Below are positions 25,389 to 33,065 of a stretch of DNA of 64,000 nt, piece by piece. Both the position numbers and the translations under genes were made by a program. The stretch's first letter is position 1. Each line of letters begins with the position of its first letter. The notes under the pieces were generated by a model. That model did not search any database. It saw nothing but the letters and a program-made list of their open reading frames with translations, and was not told the origin of the DNA. The DNA is from Fulvivirga ulvae. GTDB lineage: Bacteria; Bacteroidota; Bacteroidia; Cytophagales; Cyclobacteriaceae. The stretch is from assembly GCF_021389975.1 (NCBI RefSeq), contig NZ_CP089981.1:3869501-3933500 (forward strand), read 5' to 3'.

Positions 25389-26195
25389 CTAATTACCGTC
25401 TTCTTCCAGCACTTCTTCGTCCTCTATTTCCATAGAGTCTTCTTCAGTGGAGGCATCATCAGTTTCTTCCGGGGCCTCAGCATTCAGCCTGATTTCATCC
25501 AGGGCTTCTTTTACATCAGTAACAAATGCAGAACTGCTTAGGTCAACATTGTTTAAAACCTCTTCCAATTTTTTAGCCCTACTATCAGTATCTTCAGTTT
25601 CCATAGCAGGTTTTGCAAACTTAGCCATAGCTATATCCACGGGTTCATAAGAAATATTACTTTTTCTTACCCATCCTGTTTCTATCCATTTGCCATTTGT
25701 TCTTTTTCCGGCTACCTCTACCCAGTCATCCTGCGTTTGCTTAACAGCAATAATGTCCATTTTGCTAAATTTCTTGTCCGACTTGGTAAGCAGGTCAGGG
25801 CGATTGTAAATGTCTGATTCGTTAACAAAGACAGCTGATTTAGCTTCGGGAACTACAAATTCATGACGAACCCATCCTTCTTTACCATCGTTAAGTCTTA
25901 TTTTGTAATATACTTTATCGTTACTATCCTTAGCTTCTTCACCCAAATAAGTCAGGCTTTCACCCAGGCTTACGGAGGTAAGCCATTTACCGTCTTCTGA
26001 TGGAGTGGCCCTTACAGAGACCTTGTCCCAGATACCAACAGCTTCAACTTCATTTGATGATGGAGTTTCTGCAACAGCCGTTGAGTCGGTTTCAATGTCT
26101 GCAGTAGTCGTGGCTTCCTGCTCACTGTTTTTAGAGCCGCATGCCATCAATAAAGCAGATAAGGTTAAGGTGCCAAGTAAGTTCTTTGTTATCAT
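25389..26195 (-). CDS. SH3-domain lipoprotein
   Basis: This is a 268-residue protein with a lipoprotein signal (MITKNLLGTLTLSALLMAC, Cys19). A Glu/Thr-rich linker is followed by a bacterial SH3b domain (about 50-115, VGIWDKVSVRATPSEDGKWL) and a probable second SH3-like unit (about 118-180, ending GWVRKSNISY). The C-terminal 60 residues are strongly acidic (many Glu and Asp to the end). SH3b domains bind peptidoglycan or proteins in the envelope, so a periplasmic role is likely; no catalytic domain is present. It is convergent with the Usp gene and shares its terminator. Confidence 0.85.
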   Translation of the reverse strand: MITKNLLGTLTLSALLMACGSKNSEQEATTTADIETDSTAVAETPSSNEVEAVGIWDKVSVRATPSEDGKWLTSVSLGESLTYLGEEAKDSNDKVYYKIRLNDGKEGWVRHEFVVPEAKSAVFVNESDIYNRPDLLTKSDKKFSKMDIIAVKQTQDDWVEVAGKRTNGKWIETGWVRKSNISYEPVDIAMAKFAKPAMETEDTDSRAKKLEEVLNNVDLSSSAFVTDVKEALDEIRLNAEAPEETDDASTEEDSMEIEDEEVLEEDGN

Positions 26196-26308
26196 AATAA
26201 AATCCGATTTGTTTATTCCCGCAATATGAGGAATATAGACGATTTTTAGAAAAAATATTTGATTTTATTCATTTCGAGATAGAAGCTATGAATGGATTTA
26301 GCTAATTA

Positions 26309-26809
26309 TCAGCTTTCGATAATGTTTACTTCAAGCTTGTCAGAGCAACGAGCCAATAATTCAGTATTTGTTTTCCTTAGTACCGGATGAATGAAATCAG
26401 GAGCAATTTCCACCAGGGGAGCCAGGGTAAACCGCCGGTCTGGTATGCCCGGGTGAGGGATAGTCAAATTTTCGGTTTCTATAATCTCATGACCATAGTA
26501 CAGAATGTCAATGTCTATTATACGGGCTCCCCATTTCTCAGTTCTCACCCTGCCGAGGCGTGATTCTATATTGTTGATACATTTTAGTACTTCTGCGGCA
26601 GACAGTGCAGAGTTAACCTCAATTACCTGGTTTAAAAATGCAGGCTGATCAGTTTTGCCCCATGCTGCTGTCTCGTATAAAGAGGACCTCCCCATGATAG
26701 GGCCCAGTTCGCTGTTTATTATAGAACAGGCGCTGTTCAGTAGTTTTTTTTTATCACCCAAATTTGATCCTAAGAGCAAAAATATTCCTTCTATCATAAT
26801 TATGTTCAA
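26309..26809 (-). CDS. folK: 2-amino-4-hydroxy-6-hydroxymethyldihydropteridine diphosphokinase (FolK)
   Basis: FolK pyrophosphorylates the pterin in folate synthesis. Family motifs are the N-terminal LLLGSNLGDKKKLL, SSLYETAAWGKTDQPAFLNQ, the NIESRLGRVRTEKWGARIID segment, and DIDILYYG with the Mg-binding aspartates, followed by HPGIPDRRFTLAPLVEIAP. Length (162-166 residues) is typical. The frame offers ATG at 26809 and at 26797 (MIEGIFLLLGSN); the latter places the first strand at the usual distance. It is divergent from sppA. Confidence 0.95.
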   Translation of the reverse strand: MNIIMIEGIFLLLGSNLGDKKKLLNSACSIINSELGPIMGRSSLYETAAWGKTDQPAFLNQVIEVNSALSAAEVLKCINNIESRLGRVRTEKWGARIIDIDILYYGHEIIETENLTIPHPGIPDRRFTLAPLVEIAPDFIHPVLRKTNTELLARCSDKLEVNIIES

Positions 26810-26879
26810 AAATAGAAACGTCTTTTTTATTAATGCATGTTTAGTTGTTAATTTTGACGCTTAATTAAAATTTTAAAAA

Positions 26880-28631
26880 ATGAATTTTCTTCGAAATCTG
26901 TTGGCCTCATTTCTGGCGCTGGTAATATTTACCGTGCTGGGCATACTGGTGTTTGTGGGTATAATAGGCGCATTGACGCAGAAGGAACCTGTTAAGGTGT
27001 CAGAAAAATCCGTTCTACATATCAAGCTTGATAAACCTATATCTGAAGTAGAGTTTAATAACCCCTTTGCTGAGCTGGATATGTTCCCGACAGCACCAAC
27101 CACCATCGGTCTTGTGCAGTTGAAAGAAGCCATCAGAAATGCGAAGGATGATAACAATATCAAGGGCATCTATCTTGAGGCGCCGTTTGTAATGGCCGGC
27201 ATGGCTGCTACCGAAGAGATCCGTGATGCGTTAAACGACTTTAAGAGTTCAGGGAAGTTTGTAGTTGCTTTCAGTGAGTTTTACAGTGAGGGTGGTTATT
27301 ACCTTTCCTCTGTTGCAGATAAAGTATACATGCACCCTGAGGGTAGTTTAGAGCTTAACGGACTTAGTGCCAACCTTACCTTTTTTAAAGGATTGTTTGA
27401 CAAGCTGGATATAGAGCCGCAAATATTTCGGGTGGGTGACTTTAAGAGTGCAGTGGAGCCGTTTATGAGAAAAGATATGAGCGAAGAAAACAGGCTTCAG
27501 CTTACATCCATGCTTAACTCCGTTTATGGGAATGTGATCGCTAAAATAGCCGAATCAAGAGGTATTGCTCCGGAAAAATTAGTAGAAATATCAGATAACA
27601 TGCTTGTAAGAAGGCCCAAGCAGGCCATAGAGTATCATTTGGCCGATGAGTTGGTGTATTTTGATCAGGTTGTTTCTGCATTAAAGACAGAAATAGGAAT
27701 AGAAGAGGACGAAGATCTTAACCTGATATCATACGAAAAATACAAAGAGAGTTTCAGTACTTACACGAGTTCAGATAATGAAGTGGCTGTAATTGTTGCA
27801 TCGGGAGACATTATTTCAGGTAAAGGAGATGTCAATACCATTGGTTCGGAAAAGTTCTCTGAGGAGATCCGCAAGGCAAGAAAGGATGATGGTATAAAGG
27901 CAATTGTGATCAGGATCAATTCACCGGGAGGAAGCTTTGTGGCCTCGGATGTAATGTGGAGAGAGATCAGGCTTGCAAGTGAGCAAAAACCGGTGATCGC
28001 ATCCATGTCGGATGTGGCGGCATCGGGCGGTTACTATATGGCTATGGCTTGTGATACTATAGTGGCCCAACCCAATACCATTACAGGTTCCATAGGTATC
28101 TTCGGTATAATCTTTAACCTTCAGGGCTTTCTCAATAATAAGCTGGGCATAACCAATGATGAGGTGAAAACCGGTGAACTTTCCAGTATTTATAACATGA
28201 CCAGACCATTGACCGAACAGGAAAAGCAAATTATCCAAAACGATGTAGAAGATGGCTACGAGACCTTTATTACCAAAGCGGCACAGGGCAGAGGTATGGA
28301 TGTTGAAGAACTTAAGAAAATTGCATCGGGCAGGGTGTGGACAGGAAGCCAGGCCAAAGCCAACGGGTTGGTTGATGTACTTGGAGACCTGGAAACGGCT
28401 ATCGAAATAGCAGCCGCTAAAGCTAATGTGCAGGATAACTATAAAGTAAGGTACTACCCTAAGCAGCAAAGTATTTTTGAAGAGTTTATGAAGGAACTGG
28501 AAGGAGAAAGAAGCGCTGAAATGATCAAAGAGGAAATGGGTGAATTTTATCCCTACATGGAGTCTGCAAGAAAAGTAAAAGAGCTAAACGGTCTGCAGGC
28601 CAGAATGCCCTACGAATTCCGATTGAATTAA
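26880..28631 (+). CDS. sppA: Signal peptide peptidase SppA, 67-kDa type
   Basis: This is a 583-residue inner-membrane serine protease that degrades cleaved signal peptides. An N-terminal membrane helix (about 8-30) is followed by two tandem crotonase-like domains. As in E. coli SppA, the catalytic dyad is split between them: Lys189 (GDFKSAVEPFMR) in the N-terminal half and Ser382 (SDVAASGGYYMA) in the C-terminal half. Both are intact. The length is that of the two-domain form. It is divergent from folK with 70 bp between and appears to be transcribed alone. Confidence 0.95.
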   Translation: MNFLRNLLASFLALVIFTVLGILVFVGIIGALTQKEPVKVSEKSVLHIKLDKPISEVEFNNPFAELDMFPTAPTTIGLVQLKEAIRNAKDDNNIKGIYLEAPFVMAGMAATEEIRDALNDFKSSGKFVVAFSEFYSEGGYYLSSVADKVYMHPEGSLELNGLSANLTFFKGLFDKLDIEPQIFRVGDFKSAVEPFMRKDMSEENRLQLTSMLNSVYGNVIAKIAESRGIAPEKLVEISDNMLVRRPKQAIEYHLADELVYFDQVVSALKTEIGIEEDEDLNLISYEKYKESFSTYTSSDNEVAVIVASGDIISGKGDVNTIGSEKFSEEIRKARKDDGIKAIVIRINSPGGSFVASDVMWREIRLASEQKPVIASMSDVAASGGYYMAMACDTIVAQPNTITGSIGIFGIIFNLQGFLNNKLGITNDEVKTGELSSIYNMTRPLTEQEKQIIQNDVEDGYETFITKAAQGRGMDVEELKKIASGRVWTGSQAKANGLVDVLGDLETAIEIAAAKANVQDNYKVRYYPKQQSIFEEFMKELEGERSAEMIKEEMGEFYPYMESARKVKELNGLQARMPYEFRLN

Positions 28632-28797
28632 TGCTGAGCAATTTACAGGTCATATAAATAATAAAGGCGATCAGCAACAGACTTAATTAAGTCAATTTCT
28701 TTGGCCAAAAGCAATGACCTTTGACGATAATGTGTTTACTTTGATTTGCATTTCCTGAAAAGGAATAACAGATTGATATAGAAAAAAAGATTATAGA

Positions 28798-29793
28798 ATG
28801 ACTGAAATTAGAAACAACTGGACAAGGGAGGAGATAGCTGAAATATATAACTCTCCGGTTTTGGATCTCATGTATAAAGCATCCACGGTACATAGAGAAT
28901 ATCATAATTCATCAGAAGTCCAGGTATGTACTTTGCTTTCAGTTAAGACCGGTGGTTGTCCCGAAGACTGCTCGTATTGTCCTCAGGCGGCCCGGTATCA
29001 TACAGATGTAAAGGTGCATAAACTTTTGCCAACGGAAGAGGTTTTATCAAAAGCAAAAGAAGCAAAAGAGTCAGGAAGTACTCGCTTTTGCATGGGCGCA
29101 GCCTGGAGAGAGGTCAGGGATAACCGTGATTTTGACAGAGTGCTTGACATGGTAAAAGGAGTGAATGGTATGGGGCTGGAAGTGTGCTGTACTTTAGGGA
29201 TGCTTACCGAAGAGCAAGCGCAAAAACTGAAAGATGCAGGCCTGTACGCCTACAACCATAACCTAGATACAAGTGAAGAACACTACGATGAGATAATTTC
29301 TACCAGGACTTATGACGACCGGCTTGATACCCTGAAAAATGTGCGCAATGCAAAAATATCAGTATGCTCGGGAGGTATCATTGGTATGGGTGAAAGCGAT
29401 GGAGACAGGGTGGGCATGTTGCACACATTGGCCACATTACCGGAACACCCGGAGTCAGTTCCTGTTAATGCCCTCGTACCGGTGGAAGGTACACCGCTGG
29501 CTGAGCAACCACGTGTTTCTGTTTGGGAAATGGTAAGAATGATAGCTACTGCGAGAATCATTATGCCTAAAGCTATGGTAAGGCTGTCTGCTGGCAGAGT
29601 GAGGATGAATATGGAAGAGCAGGCACTTTGCTTTATGGCCGGGGCCAATTCTATATTTGCCGGTGATAAATTGTTGACAACCCCTAATCCTGATGTGGTA
29701 CAGGATGAAGAAATGTTCCAGGTGCTAAACCTCAAACCCAGAAAAGCATTTAAGGGAGAAGCTTCGGTGAAATTTGAGCAGATACCATTATAA
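28798..29793 (+). CDS. bioB: Biotin synthase (BioB)
   Basis: This is a 331-residue radical-SAM enzyme that inserts sulfur into dethiobiotin. The CxxxCxxC cluster for [4Fe-4S] is Cys54, Cys58 and Cys61 (GGCPEDCSYCPQ). The [2Fe-2S] ligand region is present (ARFC-like TRFCMGAAWRE, EVCCTLGML) along with the YNHNLDTSEEHY substrate motif and the C-terminal arginine in LSAGRVRMN. It is a single gene: no other bio genes flank it, so the pathway is split in this genome. I cannot identify a BirA-type operator in the 166-bp upstream gap. Confidence 0.97.
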   Translation: MTEIRNNWTREEIAEIYNSPVLDLMYKASTVHREYHNSSEVQVCTLLSVKTGGCPEDCSYCPQAARYHTDVKVHKLLPTEEVLSKAKEAKESGSTRFCMGAAWREVRDNRDFDRVLDMVKGVNGMGLEVCCTLGMLTEEQAQKLKDAGLYAYNHNLDTSEEHYDEIISTRTYDDRLDTLKNVRNAKISVCSGGIIGMGESDGDRVGMLHTLATLPEHPESVPVNALVPVEGTPLAEQPRVSVWEMVRMIATARIIMPKAMVRLSAGRVRMNMEEQALCFMAGANSIFAGDKLLTTPNPDVVQDEEMFQVLNLKPRKAFKGEASVKFEQIPL

Positions 29794-29820
29794 GCCACTG
29801 CATACGTATGAAATAACAAA

Positions 29821-29853
29821 AACGCCCGGAAGATAACCTTTCGGGCGTTTTTT
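29821..29853 (+). terminator. bioB terminator
   Basis: AACGCCCG (29821-29828) pairs with CGGGCGTT (29842-29849); the inner bases extend the stem and a T run follows to 29853. It is placed 28 nt after the bioB stop. Confidence 0.9.
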
Positions 29854-29874
29854 ATGATTATGATGATCTTACAA

Positions 29875-29907
29875 AAAAAGTCTGCAACTATCAGTTACAG
29901 ACTTTTT
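29875..29907 (-). terminator. typA terminator
   Basis: AAAAAGTCTG (29875-29884) pairs with CAGACTTTTT (29898-29907), with an inner AAC/GTT extension. On the minus strand the stem runs into seven T residues. It is 29 nt after the typA stop. Confidence 0.85.
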
Positions 29908-29935
29908 AAAAGTACGGTTTTGCCAATGGTTTTGC

Positions 29936-31741
29936 TTACTGGTCTTTATTGGCCATTCTTTTTCGTTCATTCTCATCAAGATAAATCTTCCTCATCCTGA
30001 TAGACTTAGGTGTTACTTCAAGGTATTCATCTTTTTGAATATATTCCATAGCCTCTTCTAATGAGAACCTTTTCGGAGGAGCAATCTTAGCATTGTTATC
30101 AGAACCTGAAGCTCTCATGTTAGTCAGCTTCTTACCTTTCTGAACATTTACTACGAGGTCATTATCCCTGGAGTGTTCACCAATAACCTGTCCCGTGTAC
30201 AGATCTTCACCTGGTTCAACAAAAAATATACCTCTATCCTGAAGCTTATCTATCGAGTAAGGTGTGCCCGGGCCGTTCTCCATGGAGATCAAAGATCCAT
30301 TGATCCTTCCGGGAATATCACCTTTGAATGGAGCATATTCTTTAAAGCGGTGAGTCATGATGGCTTCACCGGCAGTTGCGGTGAGTACATTATTTCTTAG
30401 TCCTATTAGTCCCCTTGCCGGGATATCAAACTCAAGGTGTTGAAGGTCGCCCTTGGGCTCCATGATCTTCAACTCACCTTTTTTGGCACTTACAAGCTCT
30501 ATTACTTTGCCTGAAGTCTCCTGGGGAACATCCACCACAAGGTGCTCTACCGGTTCATGTTTTACGCCGTCTATTTCTTTGATAATAACCTGTGGCTGAC
30601 CAACCTGCAGTTCATAACCCTCTCTTCTCATGGTTTCTATCAGTACTGACAAGTGAAGGATTCCTCTTCCAAAAACATTGAATTTATCTTCAGAGGAAGT
30701 GTCCTCAACCCTCAGGGCAAGATTTTTCTCAGTTTCCTTGTATAATCTGTCTCGCAGGTGTCTTGAGGTTACAAATTTTCCTTCTTTACCAAAAAACGGG
30801 CTATTATTAATGGTAAATAGCATGCTCATTGTAGGCTCATCAATAGCTATACGAGGCAAAGGTTGCGGATTATTAATATCAGTAACGGTATCTCCAAGTT
30901 CGAAATTGTCAATACCTACCAGCGCACAGATTTCTCCAGATGATGCTTCCGGAACGCGTTTCTTGCCTAATCCTTCGAAAATGTGAACCTCTTTTACTTT
31001 ACATCTCTTTACAGAGCCATCTTTTTTTGTTAATCCTACAGTGTCACCTTCCTTTACAGTGCCCTGAGCTATTCTTCCTATGGCGATTCGTCCTACATAA
31101 GCAGAGAAATCGAGGGAAGTAACCCGCATTTGCAATACACCTTCGTTTTGTGGTGCAGGAGGGATGTACTCAATGATAGCGTCGAGAAGTTCGAATATAT
31201 TGTCAGTAGGTTTGTTCCAGTCTGTGCTCATCCATCCTTGCTTTGACGAACCGTAAAGCGTGGGGAAGTCAAGCTGATCCTCAGTGGCATCCAGATTAAA
31301 CATCAAATCGAAAACCTGCTCATGTACCTCGTCAGGACGACAGTTTTCTTTATCTACTTTGTTAACTACAACGATCGGCTTCAGGCCGAGGTCAATAGCT
31401 TTTCCAAGTACAAAGCGTGTTTGAGGCATAGGGCCTTCGAAGGCATCAACCAGCAGAAGAACGCCGTCAGCCATCTTTAAAACCCTTTCCACTTCACCTC
31501 CGAAGTCGGCGTGACCAGGAGTATCTATAATATTTATTTTTACGTCTTTATATCTGACAGAAACGTTCTTTGATACAATGGTGATCCCTCTCTCTTTTTC
31601 AAGGTCCTCATTGTCTAATATGAGATCATCGGTTTCCTGATTCTCCCTGATAATTTTTGAGGCGTGAATAATTTTGTCAACCAAGGTAGTTTTACCGTGG
31701 TCAACGTGCGCTATAATAGCGACGTTACGAATATTTTGCAT
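29936..31741 (-). CDS. typA: Ribosome-associated GTPase TypA/BipA
   Basis: This is a 601-residue translational GTPase related to EF-G. GTPase motifs are visible: G1 AHVDHGKTTLVDK, switch region ERGITI, G3 DTPGHADFGGEV and G4 NKVDKE. They are followed by the EF-G-like domains and the BipA-specific C-terminal domain (PKSIRMRKIYLDENERKR). It binds the ribosome and aids assembly and growth at low temperature or under stress. Length is normal. It is monocistronic, with a -7-like TAATTTTG on the minus strand at 31768-31761, about 20 nt before the ATG. Confidence 0.97.
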   Translation of the reverse strand: MQNIRNVAIIAHVDHGKTTLVDKIIHASKIIRENQETDDLILDNEDLEKERGITIVSKNVSVRYKDVKINIIDTPGHADFGGEVERVLKMADGVLLLVDAFEGPMPQTRFVLGKAIDLGLKPIVVVNKVDKENCRPDEVHEQVFDLMFNLDATEDQLDFPTLYGSSKQGWMSTDWNKPTDNIFELLDAIIEYIPPAPQNEGVLQMRVTSLDFSAYVGRIAIGRIAQGTVKEGDTVGLTKKDGSVKRCKVKEVHIFEGLGKKRVPEASSGEICALVGIDNFELGDTVTDINNPQPLPRIAIDEPTMSMLFTINNSPFFGKEGKFVTSRHLRDRLYKETEKNLALRVEDTSSEDKFNVFGRGILHLSVLIETMRREGYELQVGQPQVIIKEIDGVKHEPVEHLVVDVPQETSGKVIELVSAKKGELKIMEPKGDLQHLEFDIPARGLIGLRNNVLTATAGEAIMTHRFKEYAPFKGDIPGRINGSLISMENGPGTPYSIDKLQDRGIFFVEPGEDLYTGQVIGEHSRDNDLVVNVQKGKKLTNMRASGSDNNAKIAPPKRFSLEEAMEYIQKDEYLEVTPKSIRMRKIYLDENERKRMANKDQ

Positions 31742-31760
31742 TAGCTTGAAAATTAAGCCG

Positions 31761-31768
31761 CAAAATTA
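31761..31768 (-). promoter_or_regulatory. typA -7 element candidate
   Basis: On the minus strand TAATTTTG fits TAnnTTTG and would start transcription about 12 nt before the typA ATG. No TTTG lies at the ideal -33 distance, so support is partial. Confidence 0.4.
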
Positions 31769-32265
31769 CTAAACTAAAAGCAAAGAATAGTTAAACCAAA
31801 ATTAAATTTAATTAATACAGCAATATAAGAGGTTAAATCCGGTAGACTAAACGGATGGAAAATGCTACCGGTTGAAAATCAGTGAATTATAAAAAGTTCA
31901 TTTTAAATTTATATTCCAATCATGTAATATTTGAACCTTTTGCTTTAGAAATACGTAGCCATTCTTCACAATTGGCAACTAACCTTATGTGATGAAAATC
32001 TCAATTGAAAAATAATTTCAATATTACATCATTTTTCCTCCGGCCCGGCCAGCTTTTTTGTTCTGCCCGACAAGCATTTACCCACCCGTGGGTGGGATGT
32101 TTATGCTATACGGCTATCAGTTTTGGTGTAAACCCGCATGTAGTTATGCTGACTTTAATCGTCTGCGCATGCATGATCAGCCAGATTTACAACAACCTGT
32201 TGAGGCTTTTGTTTGAGCAGTCAGAGGATTTTTAACAAAAGTTTATGTTTTACTGCACAACTTTG
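31769..32265. other. Gene-poor spacer upstream of typA
   Basis: Roughly 500 bp without a convincing gene. It contains a short GC-rich inverted repeat, CCCACCC-GT-GGGTGGG, at 32081-32096. One TTG-initiated 76-codon frame (32005-32235) overlaps this repeat but shows no protein-like character. Confidence 0.5.
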
Positions 32266-32430
32266 TTAAAACTGGTTCTCGTCTTCCAGCGTAAAACCGG
32301 ATGTAGGTTGATTATGCTGGGTTACTTCTGCCTGAGCCTTTTTGGATACGGCGGTTTTATTTATGGTAATGAACGAAAATGAAGCGATCACAGCTACTGC
32401 AAAGGCAACGATTGCTATTTTAGTTTTCAT
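32266..32430 (-). CDS. Small secreted peptide precursor A (54 residues), paralogue of B
   Basis: The ORF runs from the ATG at 32430 to the TAA at 32266. It has an export-type N-terminus (MKTKIAIVAFAVAVIASFSF) followed by a Lys-rich linker and a C-terminal tail with PTSGFTLEDENQF. It aligns without gaps to the neighbouring ORF at 32534-32698, with 37 of 54 residues identical. In the shared AVIASFSFITINK stretch all eight base differences are synonymous, and the Ser of PTSGF is coded TCC here and AGC in the other copy; this is strong evidence of real coding. No cleavage or modification enzyme is adjacent. Function is unknown; a peptide signal or exported modulator for the kinases at 33066 and 35658 is a hypothesis. 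Confidence 0.8.
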   Translation of the reverse strand: MKTKIAIVAFAVAVIASFSFITINKTAVSKKAQAEVTQHNQPTSGFTLEDENQF

Positions 32431-32533
32431 GATTTGTAAGTTTTGTGTGAAATCAGCCAGGGAGGCTCTCTGTATATACCTGTGACCTTGTTATGGCTCA
32501 TTTCTATATTATTTGAATAAAGATTACGTTATA

Positions 32534-32698
32534 TTAAAACTGATTCACATCCTCCAGCACGAAGCCGCTTGTAGGTTCCGTATGCTGAACTCCCGGAGCC
32601 TTTTCTTTCTTTGAAAATGTCTCCTTATTGATAGTGATGAATGAGAATGAGGCGATTACAGCCAGGGTAAATGTTATGATTAGTATTTTAGTTTTCAT
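32534..32698 (-). CDS. Small secreted peptide precursor B (54 residues), paralogue of A
   Basis: The ORF runs from the ATG at 32698 to the TAA at 32534. It has the same layout as copy A: hydrophobic export segment (MKTKILIITFTLAVIASFSF), a short basic linker (KETFSKKEKAPGVQH), then the conserved tail PTSGFVLEDVNQF ending exactly at the stop. The conservation pattern (signal core and tail kept, linker free) is what one expects of a pre-pro-peptide whose C-terminal part is the active product. It starts 11 nt after the stop of the small lipoprotein gene, so these two are probably co-transcribed. Copy A follows after 103 nt. The family is not one I recognise. Confidence 0.8.
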   Translation of the reverse strand: MKTKILIITFTLAVIASFSFITINKETFSKKEKAPGVQHTEPTSGFVLEDVNQF

Positions 32699-32709
32699 AG
32701 TTGCTGAGT

Positions 32710-32853
32710 TTAGAAGTTGGTGTCACTTTCTCCGTGGCCTATGGTGGAATGATCGGATTTGTTAGCGTCAGGAGTTATTTCTTCTTCAGTGCACGAAGAA
32801 AAAATTGTTGCTAAAAAAATAATGGCTAGAATTGTAAATAGTTTGGCTTTCAT
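32710..32853 (-). CDS. Small lipoprotein (47 residues)
   Basis: The ORF runs from the ATG at 32853 to the TAA at 32710. It has a textbook lipoprotein signal (MKAKLFTILAIIFLATIFSS then Cys21) followed by only 26 mature residues rich in Asp, Glu and His (EEEITPDANK, then HGESDTNF). The end -TNF recalls the -NQF ends of the two peptide paralogues next to it, but the rest does not align. It is first in the minus-strand peptide cluster and is divergent from the TPR histidine kinase (212 bp apart). Function is unknown. Confidence 0.7.
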   Translation of the reverse strand: MKAKLFTILAIIFLATIFSSCTEEEITPDANKSDHSTIGHGESDTNF

Positions 32854-33016
32854 AGTTATATTGTTTTATAGTTTGTAATGCTTGTTTTATATTTTTTAAT
32901 GTTTTAAGAAATTTTAACTTCGAGAGGCTACTCGTTTTTTAAATATTTGTGGTAAAAATCTCTCTATTTCTTACATGTTGATATTGTTCAGTATAAATTA
33001 TTTTTGGCGTTATTTT

Positions 33017-33035
33017 TACATTTGCTCACAAATGT
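33017..33035 (+). promoter_or_regulatory. -7 element overlapping a palindrome upstream of the TPR kinase gene
   Basis: TACATTTG (33017-33024) fits TAnnTTTG. The inverted repeat ACATTTG-CTCA-CAAATGT (33018-33035) lies on top of it, so a protein bound there would block this promoter. It is in the divergent control region between the peptide cluster and the first kinase. A clear -33 TTTG at proper spacing is missing. Confidence 0.4.
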
Positions 33036-33065
33036 GGGGTAGAATATTGTAGGAATCTATTTAAA

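Noticed and set aside
27921..28469. 182-codon minus-strand frame inside sppA
   Set aside because: Opposite the catalytic Ser domain of SppA; a shadow of the coding bias.
32081..32096. GC-rich inverted repeat considered as a terminator
   Set aside because: No T tract on either strand and no gene end at the right distance.
32005..32235. TTG-initiated 76-codon frame upstream of the peptide cluster
   Set aside because: No signal peptide, no domain, odd composition, and it crosses a GC-rich inverted repeat; no paralogue or conservation pattern supports it.
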